Source: an uncultured Bryobacteraceae bacterium
Lineage (GTDB): Bacteria; Acidobacteriota; Terriglobia; Bryobacterales; Bryobacteraceae
DNA length: 35,513 nt
Direction of reading: 5' to 3'
Assembly (NCBI GenBank): GCA_955652915.1
Contig: CATPCJ010000090.1
Span: 1 to 35,513, forward strand
The notes under the pieces are model-generated. The model had not been told where the DNA came from. It saw only the letters and a list, made by a program, of their open reading frames with translations, and did not search any database. Of the stretch, positions 22,931 to 30,577 are shown in pieces (position 1 is the stretch's first letter; each line of letters opens with the position of its first letter). The position numbers and the translations under genes are program-made.

Positions 22931-23818
22931 CTAACGCTGTGCCGTCGGTTGCGCCGTCCCACCGCTAAGGAATTTGATCAGTGCTGCGTTGAACGGAGCC
23001 GCGCACTCAATCTGTGGAACATGTCCGCAGCGATCCAGAATCACAATTTCCGATCCCGCGATTTCGTTGGCCATCATTTTTCCGCCCGCCAGCGGAGTAA
23101 GCAGATCCTCGCGGCCCCACACCACCAGCGTCGGAACCTTGATCTTCGCCAGTTTTCCATCAACGACGTCTTCGCCTCTCATAAGGGAGTCGATAAATCG
23201 CTCGATAGTATAGCCGTCGTTCCTGCGCAAGTGCTCGGCGAGAAAGGTCTCGGCCACGGCGTCCGTCGCCATCGACTTGTTGGCAAAAATTATGCCGATC
23301 AAAGTTTTTGCGCCTTCCACCGTGGACACATTCATCACTTCCAGCATTTCGCGAGTAGGCTTGGATCCGCCCAGATGCTCGAACGAAAAGCCCGCGCTAT
23401 CCACCAGCACCATCCGTTCCACTTTGTCCGGATGCGCGATCGTGAACGCCATGGCGGTCCAGCCACCCAGCGAGTTCCCGACCACCGTAGCCTTGGTGAT
23501 CGCAAGCTTCTTGCAGAAGCCGTCCAGAAAATCGACCAGCATCCCGACGCGATAGTTGGCGAGCGGCTTGTCCGACGCGCCGAAGCCGATTTGGTCCGGT
23601 ACGAAAACGTGGAAGCTCTTGGAGAGGGCAGGAACGGTGGCCGCCCAATTTGACGCATCGCCACCCAGGCCATGTAACAGAATCACGGTAGGACCGGAGC
23701 CGGCCTCCAAATAGTGAATCTTCTGGCCAAGAACCTGGACATCTTTAGCAACGGGCGTCTGCGCCGATACCGCAGCCGCTGCCACGAAAATTAAGAACAA
23801 CGAAGCAAATCTCTTCAT
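22931..23818 (-). CDS. Exported alpha/beta-hydrolase (epoxide-hydrolase/lipase-like)
   Basis: 295 residues from ATG 23818; the frame is open to 24025 but the extra 69 residues overlap the divergent promoter region and precede a textbook signal peptide (FASLFLIFVAAAAVSAQ). Fold motifs: HGLGGDASNW (oxyanion region), DQIGFGASDKP, nucleophile GNSLGGW, GREDLLTPL (acid) and DRCGHVPQIE (His). This pattern matches the MhpC/epoxide hydrolase-like group acting on esters or C-C bonds; substrate unknown. Divergent from the PEGA-domain gene, with 161 bases between. First of six minus-strand genes running to 18502. Confidence 0.87.
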   Translation of the reverse strand: MKRFASLFLIFVAAAAVSAQTPVAKDVQVLGQKIHYLEAGSGPTVILLHGLGGDASNWAATVPALSKSFHVFVPDQIGFGASDKPLANYRVGMLVDFLDGFCKKLAITKATVVGNSLGGWTAMAFTIAHPDKVERMVLVDSAGFSFEHLGGSKPTREMLEVMNVSTVEGAKTLIGIIFANKSMATDAVAETFLAEHLRRNDGYTIERFIDSLMRGEDVVDGKLAKIKVPTLVVWGREDLLTPLAGGKMMANEIAGSEIVILDRCGHVPQIECAAPFNAALIKFLSGGTAQPTAQR

Positions 23819-23979
23819 AGGTACCCCTGAAAGTAAGCTACCACCGATAGAACTTGCGGCGGTGGCTGATTTCGACCAGCCTGGTAATCTTCGGCCAGCC
23901 GGTTCTTCCATAAAATCCCTGACAACAAACGATTTGGCGTTCGGCAATTTAATTGCTTGTAATGAAGCGAGGTTGAAAA

Positions 23980-24372
23980 ATGAAAAAGAAATTTCTTCTT
24001 CTGGCCGCGACTGCGCTGATGACAATCGTGCCGATGACTGCTTCGGCTGGCGTCCGTGGGTTCGTGGTCGTTGGCCCTCCGTATTATTACGGCGGGTTCT
24101 ATCGTCCGTATTGGGGCCCTTATTGGGGTCCGGCTTACGGCGGGTATTACTATGACCATCCCAACGCCGGTGAAGTCAAGCTGGATACCAAAGTGAAGGA
24201 CGCTCAGGTGTACATCAATGGCGCCTATGCTGGCACGACGCACCAGAATAAATCGATGTACCTGCGGCCTGGCAGCTACAACATCGAGATTCACGAATTT
24301 GGCCGCACGCAATACGCTGAGCGTATCTACGTCGTGGCCGGCAAAACGCTGCATTTGCACCCTGAGTTGTAA
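23980..24372 (+). CDS. Small secreted PEGA-domain protein
   Basis: 130 residues, ATG 23980. Signal peptide KKKFLLLAATALMTIVPMTASA. Residues ~24-58 are rich in Tyr, Gly and Pro (PPYYYGGFYRPYWGPYWGP). Residues ~62-130 form a PEGA-type domain: GEVKLDTKVKDAQVYINGAY, AGTTHQNK, LRPGSYNIEIHEFG and VVAGKTLHLHPEL. PEGA domains are small surface or cell-wall associated beta modules. A weak AGCGAGG lies upstream of the start. The role is unknown; envelope location is inferred. Confidence 0.8.
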   Translation: MKKKFLLLAATALMTIVPMTASAGVRGFVVVGPPYYYGGFYRPYWGPYWGPAYGGYYYDHPNAGEVKLDTKVKDAQVYINGAYAGTTHQNKSMYLRPGSYNIEIHEFGRTQYAERIYVVAGKTLHLHPEL

Positions 24373-24379
24373 GCATATG

Positions 24380-24411
24380 GGGGCGCCGCTGTGCCAAACT
24401 GAAGGCGCCCC
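24380..24411 (+). promoter_or_regulatory. GC-rich hairpin overlapping the holB ribosome-binding site
   Basis: GGGGCGCC (24380-24387) pairs perfectly with GGCGCCCC (24404-24411) around a 16-base loop. The only Shine-Dalgarno candidate of holB, GAAGG (24401-24405), runs into the 3' arm, and the ATG follows 2 bases after the stem. There is no T-run after the stem, so a translational block on holB or an mRNA 3' cap for the PEGA gene is more likely than intrinsic termination. Confidence 0.5.
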
Positions 24412-24413
24412 TC

Positions 24414-25445
24414 ATGTTCAAACACTTCCACGGTAATGGCGCGGTTGCACGAACCCTTTTTGCCATGACGCAGCAAGAGCGCATTCCGCAAACGCTGCTG
24501 ATCGATGGCGCTGACGGGGTAGGGAAAGCCACTTTGGCGCGGCGGTTCGCCGCGGCGCTTCTGGGCGGCGGAGACAAAATCGAAATCGACGATCTTAGCT
24601 CGGAATCAAACGCCGAAATCGTTGCCGATCGCGAGAAGTGGACTTCCGATAAGCGCAATGAGGATCCGCTGCTGTTTTCAACCCATCCGGATTTCGTCAC
24701 CTTTCCGCCCGACGGTCCGTTGCGCCAGATCTCCATCGAGCAGATGCGCCAGCTCAAGGATCTCGCGCGATTCAATCCTTTGCACGGCAAACGTCGCGTG
24801 TTTCTAATCGATCACATCGACCGCGCCAATGAACAGGCGAGCAACTCACTCCTGAAAACTCTCGAAGAACCGCCGGAGCACTTGATCATCGTCATGACTG
24901 CGGAAAATCCCTACGACTTGTTGCCCACCATTCGTTCCCGATCCGTGCCATTCCATCTGGCCCCATTGTCGAACGATGACATGCGGGCGTTTGTATCGGC
25001 GCGCGGACTTTCCGATCCCGATCGCCGCATCGCCCTCGCGGCCGGGAGTCCGGGGCTGGCCGTCTCGATGGATCTGGATGTTTATGACGATCGCCGCATC
25101 GCCATGTTGAAGCTGTTGCAAGTGGCGGCACGGCGCGCGCCTTTTTCCGAATGGGCGAAACATGCCGAAGCCATTGCCCCTCGCAAAACCGAGAAACTCG
25201 ATTTCTTCCTGAATATCCTCTACGTGCTGTTGGAGGACGTGCTGATGTTGGCGCAACATTGCGGCGAAATACGCAATGTCGATATTCGCCGCGACCTGGA
25301 AGCGCTGGCTTCGCACGTCTCCTTCGATTGGATCCGAGCCGCGGTGAAGAAGACCGATGAATTGTCCGAATTGATCCGCCGCAACATCCAAAAAAACATT
25401 GCGCTGGATGCCCTGGTAATGGAACTCCGCCGCTTAGCCGCCTAA
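24414..25445 (+). CDS. holB: DNA polymerase III delta' subunit (clamp loader)
   Basis: 343 residues, ATG 24414. AAA+ ATPase-like domain: FHGNGAVARTLFAM, Walker-A-like GADGVGKAT (32-40), the Walker B region RRVFLIDHIDRA, LLKTLEEPP (146-154) and the SRS motif (175-177) for trans-acting ATP sensing. Delta' opens and loads the sliding clamp with delta and tau/gamma. The four Cys of the zinc module in many DnaX/HolB proteins are missing; an acidic insert (IEIDDLSSESNAEIVADRE) takes that place. The C-terminal helical domain is normal in length. The gene stands alone between the PEGA gene and a hairpin repeat. Confidence 0.9.
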   Translation: MFKHFHGNGAVARTLFAMTQQERIPQTLLIDGADGVGKATLARRFAAALLGGGDKIEIDDLSSESNAEIVADREKWTSDKRNEDPLLFSTHPDFVTFPPDGPLRQISIEQMRQLKDLARFNPLHGKRRVFLIDHIDRANEQASNSLLKTLEEPPEHLIIVMTAENPYDLLPTIRSRSVPFHLAPLSNDDMRAFVSARGLSDPDRRIALAAGSPGLAVSMDLDVYDDRRIAMLKLLQVAARRAPFSEWAKHAEAIAPRKTEKLDFFLNILYVLLEDVLMLAQHCGEIRNVDIRRDLEALASHVSFDWIRAAVKKTDELSELIRRNIQKNIALDALVMELRRLAA

Positions 25446-25458
25446 GCACTTGCGACCT

Positions 25459-25527
25459 TGTGGCGCGGCCTTCAGGCTGCCGCCTCGAGATTCGTCTCGA
25501 GGCCGCAGACCGGGGGTCCGCGCTACG
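25459..25527. repeat. Multi-hairpin intergenic repeat, copy 2
   Basis: Shares TGTGGCGCGGCCTTCAGGCT with the element at 5683 and has the matching right end CCGCGCTAC (one change). Hairpins: GCGGCC-ttca-GGCTGC, GCCTCGAGA-ttcg-TCTCGAGGC (nine pairs and a UUCG-type loop) and GACC-ggg-GGTC. It lacks the middle hairpin of copy 1. It lies between the convergent holB and permease genes and may serve both as a stem-loop end. Confidence 0.75.
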
Positions 25528-25555
25528 CCGGTAAATTCAGTGCCTTACCGAGCCA

Positions 25556-26740
25556 TTAGACGCGGAAGAGGACGCTCTCGCTTTTGAAGATTCTGGAGGC
25601 GATGTAGAATGCGATGGCTGCGTAGACTAGGTTCGATCCTAGAGTTACGGCAAACGCGGCGCGGGAAAATTCGCCGAGAAAGATTTCCTTGATTAGCTGG
25701 CAGACGTTGAAGATCGGAATCAGCGCCAGCACCGGCGTCAGCTCCAGGCCGGGGAGCATTCCAACGACGGCCGGAAATGCCGCTAACATGACGATGGGCG
25801 TTAGATAACTCTGGCCTTCTTTGTAACTCTTGGCGAACAGCGCGATGGCCACCATGAGGGAAGCCGCCATAATTGCCGTCGGAATCACGGCGAAGAGCGC
25901 CATTGCCAGCGATCCGATGTCCGGCGCACCCATGTGAAAGGCTTCCTGGGATTGCGAGGCGTGCGGGGCGAAACGGAATGAGTAGGCCATGCTTCCCAAG
26001 GTCAGCAGCGCGGTGATGAAGGCGGCCGTTGAGGTGGCCAGGATTTTCCCGAAAACAATTTCGTTCCTGCCCGCGGGAGAACATAGAACAGCCTCCAGGG
26101 TGCGCCTCTCTTTTTCACCCGCGGTCATGTCGATGGCAGGATACATGGCGCCGGTGAACATCAAAAGAATGACGATGTAGCCGAGCGCGCTGCCGAAGAT
26201 CAGGCCGGACATTTTCTTTTCGGATGCCACGTTGACCCGTGTGGTGGAGAACGGAGTCAGAATTTTCTCGGAGACGCCGGAGCCCCGCAGACTGGCCCGC
26301 ACGGTGTCGATTTTCAATTTGTCCAGCGCAGTGCGAATCTTGTCGCCGGCGATATCCGACGCCTGGCGGGTGCGATCGATGTAGATGCTGATTCGCTTTC
26401 CGGTGACGGCGTCACCGGTCTCGGCCTCGGCTTCTTCAACCGCCGCCGCGACTTCCTTATTCGCAACAGCGGCGCGGAGGTCGGCCTTCACCACCGGCCG
26501 AAATCCCGCGGCTTTCAAAGCGGGCAGCACGGTGGGCACTTTCGATTCGTCCAGGACACCTACCGTGATCGATTCGCCTTCCGCCTGCTTCTCGCGCGAC
26601 GTCATGAAACGGTTGATGAGATTGAACATCAATGGAATGGCCACCAGCGGCACCACCACCATGCTGATCATGGTTCGCCGGTCGCGAAAAATTTCGAGCA
26701 GTTCCTTTTGATAGACTGCCGCGCTGGTTCTCAGATTCAT
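25556..26740 (-). CDS. ABC-2 type exporter permease (NatB-like)
   Basis: 394 residues. The ATG overlaps the stop of the upstream ATPase gene as ATGA (26737-26740). The topology is typical of NatB/ABC-2 permeases: a first membrane helix at ~24-45 (MISMVVVPLVAIPLMFNLI), a large extracytoplasmic domain to ~185 (SITVGVLDESKVPTVLPALK, VAAAVEEAEAETG), then about five helices, e.g. GYIVILLMFTGAMYPAIDM, AGEKERRTLEAVLCSPAGR (the coupling segment) and LTPIVMLAAFPAVVGMLPG. With its partner it should export an unknown substrate; NatAB pumps sodium in Bacillus, but that is only a family analogy. Confidence 0.9.
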   Translation of the reverse strand: MNLRTSAAVYQKELLEIFRDRRTMISMVVVPLVAIPLMFNLINRFMTSREKQAEGESITVGVLDESKVPTVLPALKAAGFRPVVKADLRAAVANKEVAAAVEEAEAETGDAVTGKRISIYIDRTRQASDIAGDKIRTALDKLKIDTVRASLRGSGVSEKILTPFSTTRVNVASEKKMSGLIFGSALGYIVILLMFTGAMYPAIDMTAGEKERRTLEAVLCSPAGRNEIVFGKILATSTAAFITALLTLGSMAYSFRFAPHASQSQEAFHMGAPDIGSLAMALFAVIPTAIMAASLMVAIALFAKSYKEGQSYLTPIVMLAAFPAVVGMLPGLELTPVLALIPIFNVCQLIKEIFLGEFSRAAFAVTLGSNLVYAAIAFYIASRIFKSESVLFRV

Positions 26741-27492
26741 ATGCCGGCTCCCACTGCTTCGGGCATATCGAGCAAGTCCAGAAAAATTTCACGCAGCCGT
26801 TGCTTTCCGGTGAGCTCGCGCAATTGCTCCATTGTTCCCTCGGCCTTCAGGCGGCCCTGATGGACGACGCCGATGCGATCGCAAAGATACTCGGCCTCCT
26901 CCATGACGTGCGTCGAAAACAAAATACACTTGCCGGACTCCTTGGCATTCAATATGAAGCGTTCGATCAGCCGGGCGGTGGGGACGTCCAGTCCCGCGCT
27001 GGGTTCGTCGAGAATGAGGATCGGCGGATCGTGCAGCACGGTGCGCGCGATGGCCACCTTCTGCTTCATGCCGGTGGACAGCTTGTCGATTTTCGTGTCG
27101 GCATATTCGCGGAAATCGAACAGCTCCACCATCTGGTCGATTCGTTGCGATAGCTTGGATCCGGTGATGCCGTTCAGCTTGCCGAAAAAGCTCAGCACCT
27201 CGCGCGGGGTGAGGCGGGCGTGCGAACCCATATCGCCGGACAAAAATCCGATCTGGCGGCGGACGGATTCCGGCGATTGCACGATGTCGGCGCCACCCAC
27301 TTGGGCGGTTCCGCTGGTGGGCTTCAGAATGGTCGCGAGTAAGCGTAGGCAGGTGGTTTTTCCGGCGCCGTTCGGGCCGAGCAGACCAAAGATCTCGCCC
27401 GCTTTTACTTGGAAGGAAACATGATCGAGGGCATGTACGATGCCGCGCTTCTTGTCTTTGAACGACTTCGCTAGTTTATCAACTTGGATCAT
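26737..27492 (-). CDS. ABC transporter ATP-binding protein (NatA-like)
   Basis: 251 residues, ATG 27492. Walker A GPNGAGKTT (39-47), signature LSTGMKQK (138-145), Walker B ILILDEPSAGLD (158-169) and the switch His in LFSTHVMEEAEYL. The D-loop and DRIGVVHQGRLKAEGTM are normal. The gene is translationally coupled to the permease by an ATGA overlap. The upstream sequence has TGCTAGCCT, an extended -10-like box, 11 bases before the ATG, suggesting a very short 5' leader. Confidence 0.93.
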   Translation of the reverse strand: MIQVDKLAKSFKDKKRGIVHALDHVSFQVKAGEIFGLLGPNGAGKTTCLRLLATILKPTSGTAQVGGADIVQSPESVRRQIGFLSGDMGSHARLTPREVLSFFGKLNGITGSKLSQRIDQMVELFDFREYADTKIDKLSTGMKQKVAIARTVLHDPPILILDEPSAGLDVPTARLIERFILNAKESGKCILFSTHVMEEAEYLCDRIGVVHQGRLKAEGTMEQLRELTGKQRLREIFLDLLDMPEAVGAGI

Positions 27493-27540
27493 GTGGAAAC
27501 ATCAGGCTAGCACAACCTTTTTGCGGGCCCTTATATTTGG

Positions 27541-27568
27541 CCGCGGATAAACGCCGATAAACGCGGAT
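27541..27568. repeat. Short 10-bp-period direct repeat
   Basis: GATAAACGC occurs at 27546-27554 and 27556-27564, followed by GGAT, giving the phrase CGGATAAACGCCGATAAACG. It lies in the 200-base gap between the ABC ATPase and the flagellin terminator. Similar phrases are scattered in various bacterial genomes; function unknown. Confidence 0.4.
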
Positions 27569-27616
27569 ACTGACAGTGAAGAACTAGCTGTAGTAATGGA
27601 CTAGTGATAGCCGAAC

Positions 27617-27657
27617 AAAAAATGGGCGGAGGCGCGCTGGGTAGTGCGCCTTCGCCC
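27617..27657 (-). terminator. Intrinsic terminator of the flagellin gene
   Basis: On the minus strand a 12-pair stem (27646-27657 with 27624-27635, one G-U pair) with a 10-base loop is followed directly by ATTTTTTGTT. This is a textbook rho-independent terminator, 36 bases after the flagellin stop codon. Confidence 0.85.
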
Positions 27658-27692
27658 GAGTAACATGAGGACCCTCAGAAATGGACTAAAGA

Positions 27693-29414
27693 TTAGCCTT
27701 TCAGAAGCGACAGAACTGCTTGCGGAGCGGAATTCGCTTGCGCGAGGGCTGCTACGCCGGCTTGCAACAGAATCTGAGCTTTGGTCAGGTTGGCCGCTTC
27801 GGATGCGAGATCGGCATCACGGATGCGGGATTCGGCGGTCGCGATGTTGGTCAATTGGGACTGCGCCAGGTTCACGGCGTATCCAAACTGATTTTGACCG
27901 CGGCCAACAACCGCCTGCGCGCTTCCGAGACTGGCGACTGAGCTAGCCAGGGCGGAGACGGCGCTCTGAGCGGAACTTTGGTTACTGATGTCGGCGTTCG
28001 CGCCAACGCCAATCACGGCGGCTGTTTGAATCGTATCCGGATTCGCGAGACCGTCGACGCCAGTGGTAGTGTTCGTGGCTTCGTGCCCGATGGTGAGGGT
28101 GAATGGGGACGTAGCGGCGTGGGAGAAGTAGAGCGTGCCCTTGGTGGGATCCGTGCTGGCGACGATGCCCTGCAGTGCGGCATTGTTGGTGGCCTGTAGC
28201 GCGGTATTGATCTGAGCTACCGCGCCCGCGCCATCCAGATCGGCGACGGCGCCCGCGTCTAGCGTGACCGAAACCGTTTGCGGGACTCCGGACGCGTCGC
28301 TGGTTGAGAATGTCAGCGTCTGTTTCTCTTGCGCGCCCGCCGCTGCGTGGACCAAGTTGACATAAGCGGTGGAATATTGCTGGGTCCCGCCGGCGATGAA
28401 GGCGGCGCTCGCCAGCGTGGCGGCCTTCGGCGTGGCCGTGGCGCCCAGCGCGGCTCCCGCAACGTTGGTGCCCAAGTTGCCCAGGAACCCGTTGGCGGTA
28501 TTGTCCCCGGCTGTTACCTGGAAAGTGCTGCTCGAGGAAGTGAAGAGCAGTTGTTGATGCCCGTCCGTTCCGGTATGAATCACGGCGCTGATGTTCGCGG
28601 CCTTGAAGGCGAGCGCTTGCGGACTACCGCTGCCGGCAGACTGGATACCCGAGTTAATGGCGGCAGCCAGCGAGGTTGTATCGTTCACGCCGGTCAGGTT
28701 TACGGTGACGGTGACGGCGCCGCCGGCGCCGCCCGAGAATCCGGGGCCGGAGATCACAAACGATGTGGACGTCCCACCGGCAACGAGAGCGGTGACGTTG
28801 GATATGCTGGACGCGCTCAGATCGTATTTGCCGGAGTCTTGCGTACCGGCGGCGACCTGGTATCCGGCGGTGTAGCCTTTCAGTCCCAGGCCTTGGGCAT
28901 CTACCGTGGATTTGGATAGATCGACCGACACCGAGCCGTTAGTAATCGCCGCCGCGCCGGTAGCTCCGCGGCCACCGCCGATGAACACCGCCAGGTTCTT
29001 GGCGAAGATTCCACCCTGGTTCAAACCGATGGACTGCGCCTGCCGGTTGATTTCGCTCAGGACGTTCTGAAATTCGCCGTTGAGCAAGGATCGGTCGCCG
29101 GAAAAAGTGCCGGATGCCGATTGCGTGGCCAGAGTACGGGCGCGATCCAACAGCAACGAAATGTTGCTGATGCCGCCGTCGGCAATCTGAAGCTGGCTCA
29201 AACCATCATTGGCGTTGCGAACGCCCTGGGAAAGCACGGCTTCGTCCGAACGAAAGCCGTTGGCAATCGCCAAGCCCGCGGCATCGTCGCCGCTGGAAAC
29301 AATGCGTAGACCAGAGGTCACGCGGTTGATGGTCTTGCCCTGGAAATCGCTGTTGGCGCGCAGGTAATTTTGGGCCTGCAGCGAAGCGATGTTGGTATTG
29401 ATGCTAAATGACAT
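27693..29414 (-). CDS. fliC: Flagellin
   Basis: 573 residues. The conserved N-terminal D0/D1 region (1-~140) reads SFSINTNIASLQAQNYLRAN, TINRVTSGLRIVSSGDDAAG, and so on to FQNVLSEINRQAQSIGLNQG. The C-terminal D1/D0 region (~485-573) contains SRIRDADLASEAANLTKAQI and ends AVLSLLKG. The central ~330 residues are Thr/Ala/Gly-rich and variable, as expected for the exposed D2/D3 part. SD AAGGAG (29423-29428) is 8 bases before the ATG. It has its own sigma-28-type promoter (29537-29563), a CsrA-type leader and a strong terminator, so it is a monocistronic late flagellar gene placed after fliW-csrA. Confidence 0.95.
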   Translation of the reverse strand: MSFSINTNIASLQAQNYLRANSDFQGKTINRVTSGLRIVSSGDDAAGLAIANGFRSDEAVLSQGVRNANDGLSQLQIADGGISNISLLLDRARTLATQSASGTFSGDRSLLNGEFQNVLSEINRQAQSIGLNQGGIFAKNLAVFIGGGRGATGAAAITNGSVSVDLSKSTVDAQGLGLKGYTAGYQVAAGTQDSGKYDLSASSISNVTALVAGGTSTSFVISGPGFSGGAGGAVTVTVNLTGVNDTTSLAAAINSGIQSAGSGSPQALAFKAANISAVIHTGTDGHQQLLFTSSSSTFQVTAGDNTANGFLGNLGTNVAGAALGATATPKAATLASAAFIAGGTQQYSTAYVNLVHAAAGAQEKQTLTFSTSDASGVPQTVSVTLDAGAVADLDGAGAVAQINTALQATNNAALQGIVASTDPTKGTLYFSHAATSPFTLTIGHEATNTTTGVDGLANPDTIQTAAVIGVGANADISNQSSAQSAVSALASSVASLGSAQAVVGRGQNQFGYAVNLAQSQLTNIATAESRIRDADLASEAANLTKAQILLQAGVAALAQANSAPQAVLSLLKG

Positions 29415-29420
29415 AGTATT

Positions 29421-29509
29421 CTCTCCTTGAATGTTGAGACTCAGGCGCGTGAACCTTCACGGGCCCGGAACGCCTTTGGCGCCCTCGAGAAGTTTCGATC
29501 CCTGGATCG
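29421..29509 (-). promoter_or_regulatory. Flagellin mRNA leader with two CsrA-type GGA sites
   Basis: Site 1 overlaps the Shine-Dalgarno: CAAGGAGAG (29421-29429, minus) fits the CsrA core CARGGA. Site 2 lies in the hairpin CGATC-CAGG-GATCG (29496-29509, minus), where AGGGAT matches ARGGAT. In Bacillus, CsrA binds two such sites in the hag leader to block translation. A short hairpin CGTGAA-gg-TTCACG lies between the sites. Seen: the sites and the hairpins. Inferred: the control. Confidence 0.6.
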
Positions 29510-29536
29510 GTTGCTTCTGCCGGTGCTCACTAATCC

Positions 29537-29563
29537 TTATCGGGGAAAAGATTGGGGTCTTGA
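29537..29563 (-). promoter_or_regulatory. Sigma-28 (FliA)-type promoter for flagellin
   Basis: Minus strand: TCAA (29560-29563), 15 bases, CCCGATAA (29537-29544), against the consensus TAAA-N15-GCCGATAA: ten of twelve positions agree. The -10 element includes the csrA stop codon TAA. Transcription should start near 29530, giving a leader of about 115 bases. Confidence 0.7.
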
Positions 29564-29791
29564 GCTGGCGCGCAAGATTTCCATGGTTCGCGCGAAATCT
29601 GGCAGCGCGAGTGCCTGGGCGGCCGCTTCGTTCTGCTCCCGCGTAATCTTGAGTTCCTTGCGCAACACCACGGTGGCCTTAGGCGCCCGGATTCCGATCT
29701 TGACGCCTTGGGGAGTCACCGAAAGCACTTCGATTTCGATATCGTCGCCTATTAATAAGGATTCGCCCGCCCGCCGCCGCAGCACTAGCAT
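29537..29791 (-). CDS. csrA: Translational regulator CsrA
   Basis: 84 residues, slightly longer than the usual 60-75. MLVLRRRAGESLLIGDDIEI, VTPQGVKIGIRAPKATVVLR match the family closely; the RNA-binding Arg of strand 5 is present in VVLRKEL. CsrA is a small dimer that binds GGA motifs in mRNA leaders. Its start overlaps the end of fliW (ATGCTAG, 29785-29791). The gene lies directly upstream of flagellin, whose leader carries CsrA-type sites. FliW is expected to bind and inhibit it. Confidence 0.95.
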   Translation of the reverse strand: MLVLRRRAGESLLIGDDIEIEVLSVTPQGVKIGIRAPKATVVLRKELKITREQNEAAAQALALPDFARTMEILRASSRPQSFPR

Positions 29792-30240
29792 GTTGTGTCG
29801 CCGCCCGGGAGCGCCTGCCGATGTGAGTAGGCCGAATCGCGGCGAATAGCCTGGAGGGCGCGCCGGGTGTTGAGATTGACCACGATTGGCGCCATTAAAT
29901 TGGCAGTCGCCGATAAACCGTCGTGAAGCGATACCAACGCCAGCACCAGCACCTCGCGCGTCAACTCGGGCTGACGGTCCGGATCAAGTTCCAGTTCGGC
30001 CAGATCTTCAGGAGACACCGCGAGCCGGTATTCCCGATCGACCACCAAGATGGGGAGCGCCAGGAAGCAAAGCGATGGCCGCTCCAGGCTTTGCAGAAAC
30101 AACAAGGGAGCGTTCTGGGGCAATTCGATGGGCACAAAACGTTTTTGATCGTCAAAGGACGGCAAGCCGGCAGGGAAATTGAAGACAGATTCCGGTTGGT
30201 ACGGCAGCGGTCCGAAGTATTTTGTTTCGAGTAACGGCAT
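29785..30240 (-). CDS. fliW: Flagellar assembly factor FliW
   Basis: 151 residues: LLETKYFGPLPYQPESVFNF, PAGLPSFDDQKRFVPIEL, FLQSLERPSLCFLALP and LVLALVSLHDGLSATANLMA, then PIVVNLNTRRALQ; all are family hallmarks. FliW binds free flagellin and otherwise CsrA, so that secretion of flagellin frees FliW to relieve CsrA repression. It overlaps csrA by seven bases. No convincing promoter or Shine-Dalgarno was found directly upstream; GGCAGG touches the ATG. Confidence 0.93.
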   Translation of the reverse strand: MPLLETKYFGPLPYQPESVFNFPAGLPSFDDQKRFVPIELPQNAPLLFLQSLERPSLCFLALPILVVDREYRLAVSPEDLAELELDPDRQPELTREVLVLALVSLHDGLSATANLMAPIVVNLNTRRALQAIRRDSAYSHRQALPGGDTTC

Positions 30241-30577
30241 CCTGCCAAAGGGGAGAGCACGTTTTGCGCCATCCGTTGATAGTCGGGGTGGAACAAATCA
30301 GACCATCGCAAATTGCATACGGAGCATGACCCTCTTTCTAAGGGCGAGAATCGGCGCAATTGATTTCTCTCGATTTGTTCAAGATAACCTGTACTTTGAT
30401 CCTGACTTGTGCCTAATGTGTCCAAACGTTCGGCTCCGTAGGTGAGAATAGTTGACGTAGTTATGCTAGACTTGTGCGGGAAAGTGGACATCTTATCTTT
30501 GTCTCATCGTCGCTCTGATTGTGATTCGGCCTTTGTGGACAAGGTCTGTATCCCGGCGCTCGGCCATTCCACAGAAA
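30241..30577. other. Divergent intergenic region, fliW / double MGS-like gene
   Basis: No gene is supported here. A sigma-54-like string TGGCGC-N5-GTGC lies on the minus strand at 30257-30271, but it would place the transcript start only ~5 bases before fliW. On the plus strand TTGACG at about 30449-30454 has no good -10 at the right distance. No strong hairpin or repeat was found. Confidence 0.4.

Noticed and set aside
22775..23653. Plus-strand frame of 292 codons opposite the alpha/beta hydrolase
   Set aside because: The minus strand has signal peptide, catalytic triad and fold motifs; the plus frame has none.
30257..30271. Sigma-54-like promoter TGGCGC-N5-GTGC before fliW
   Set aside because: Only partial consensus, and the start would be about five bases before the ATG, leaving no room for a ribosome-binding site.
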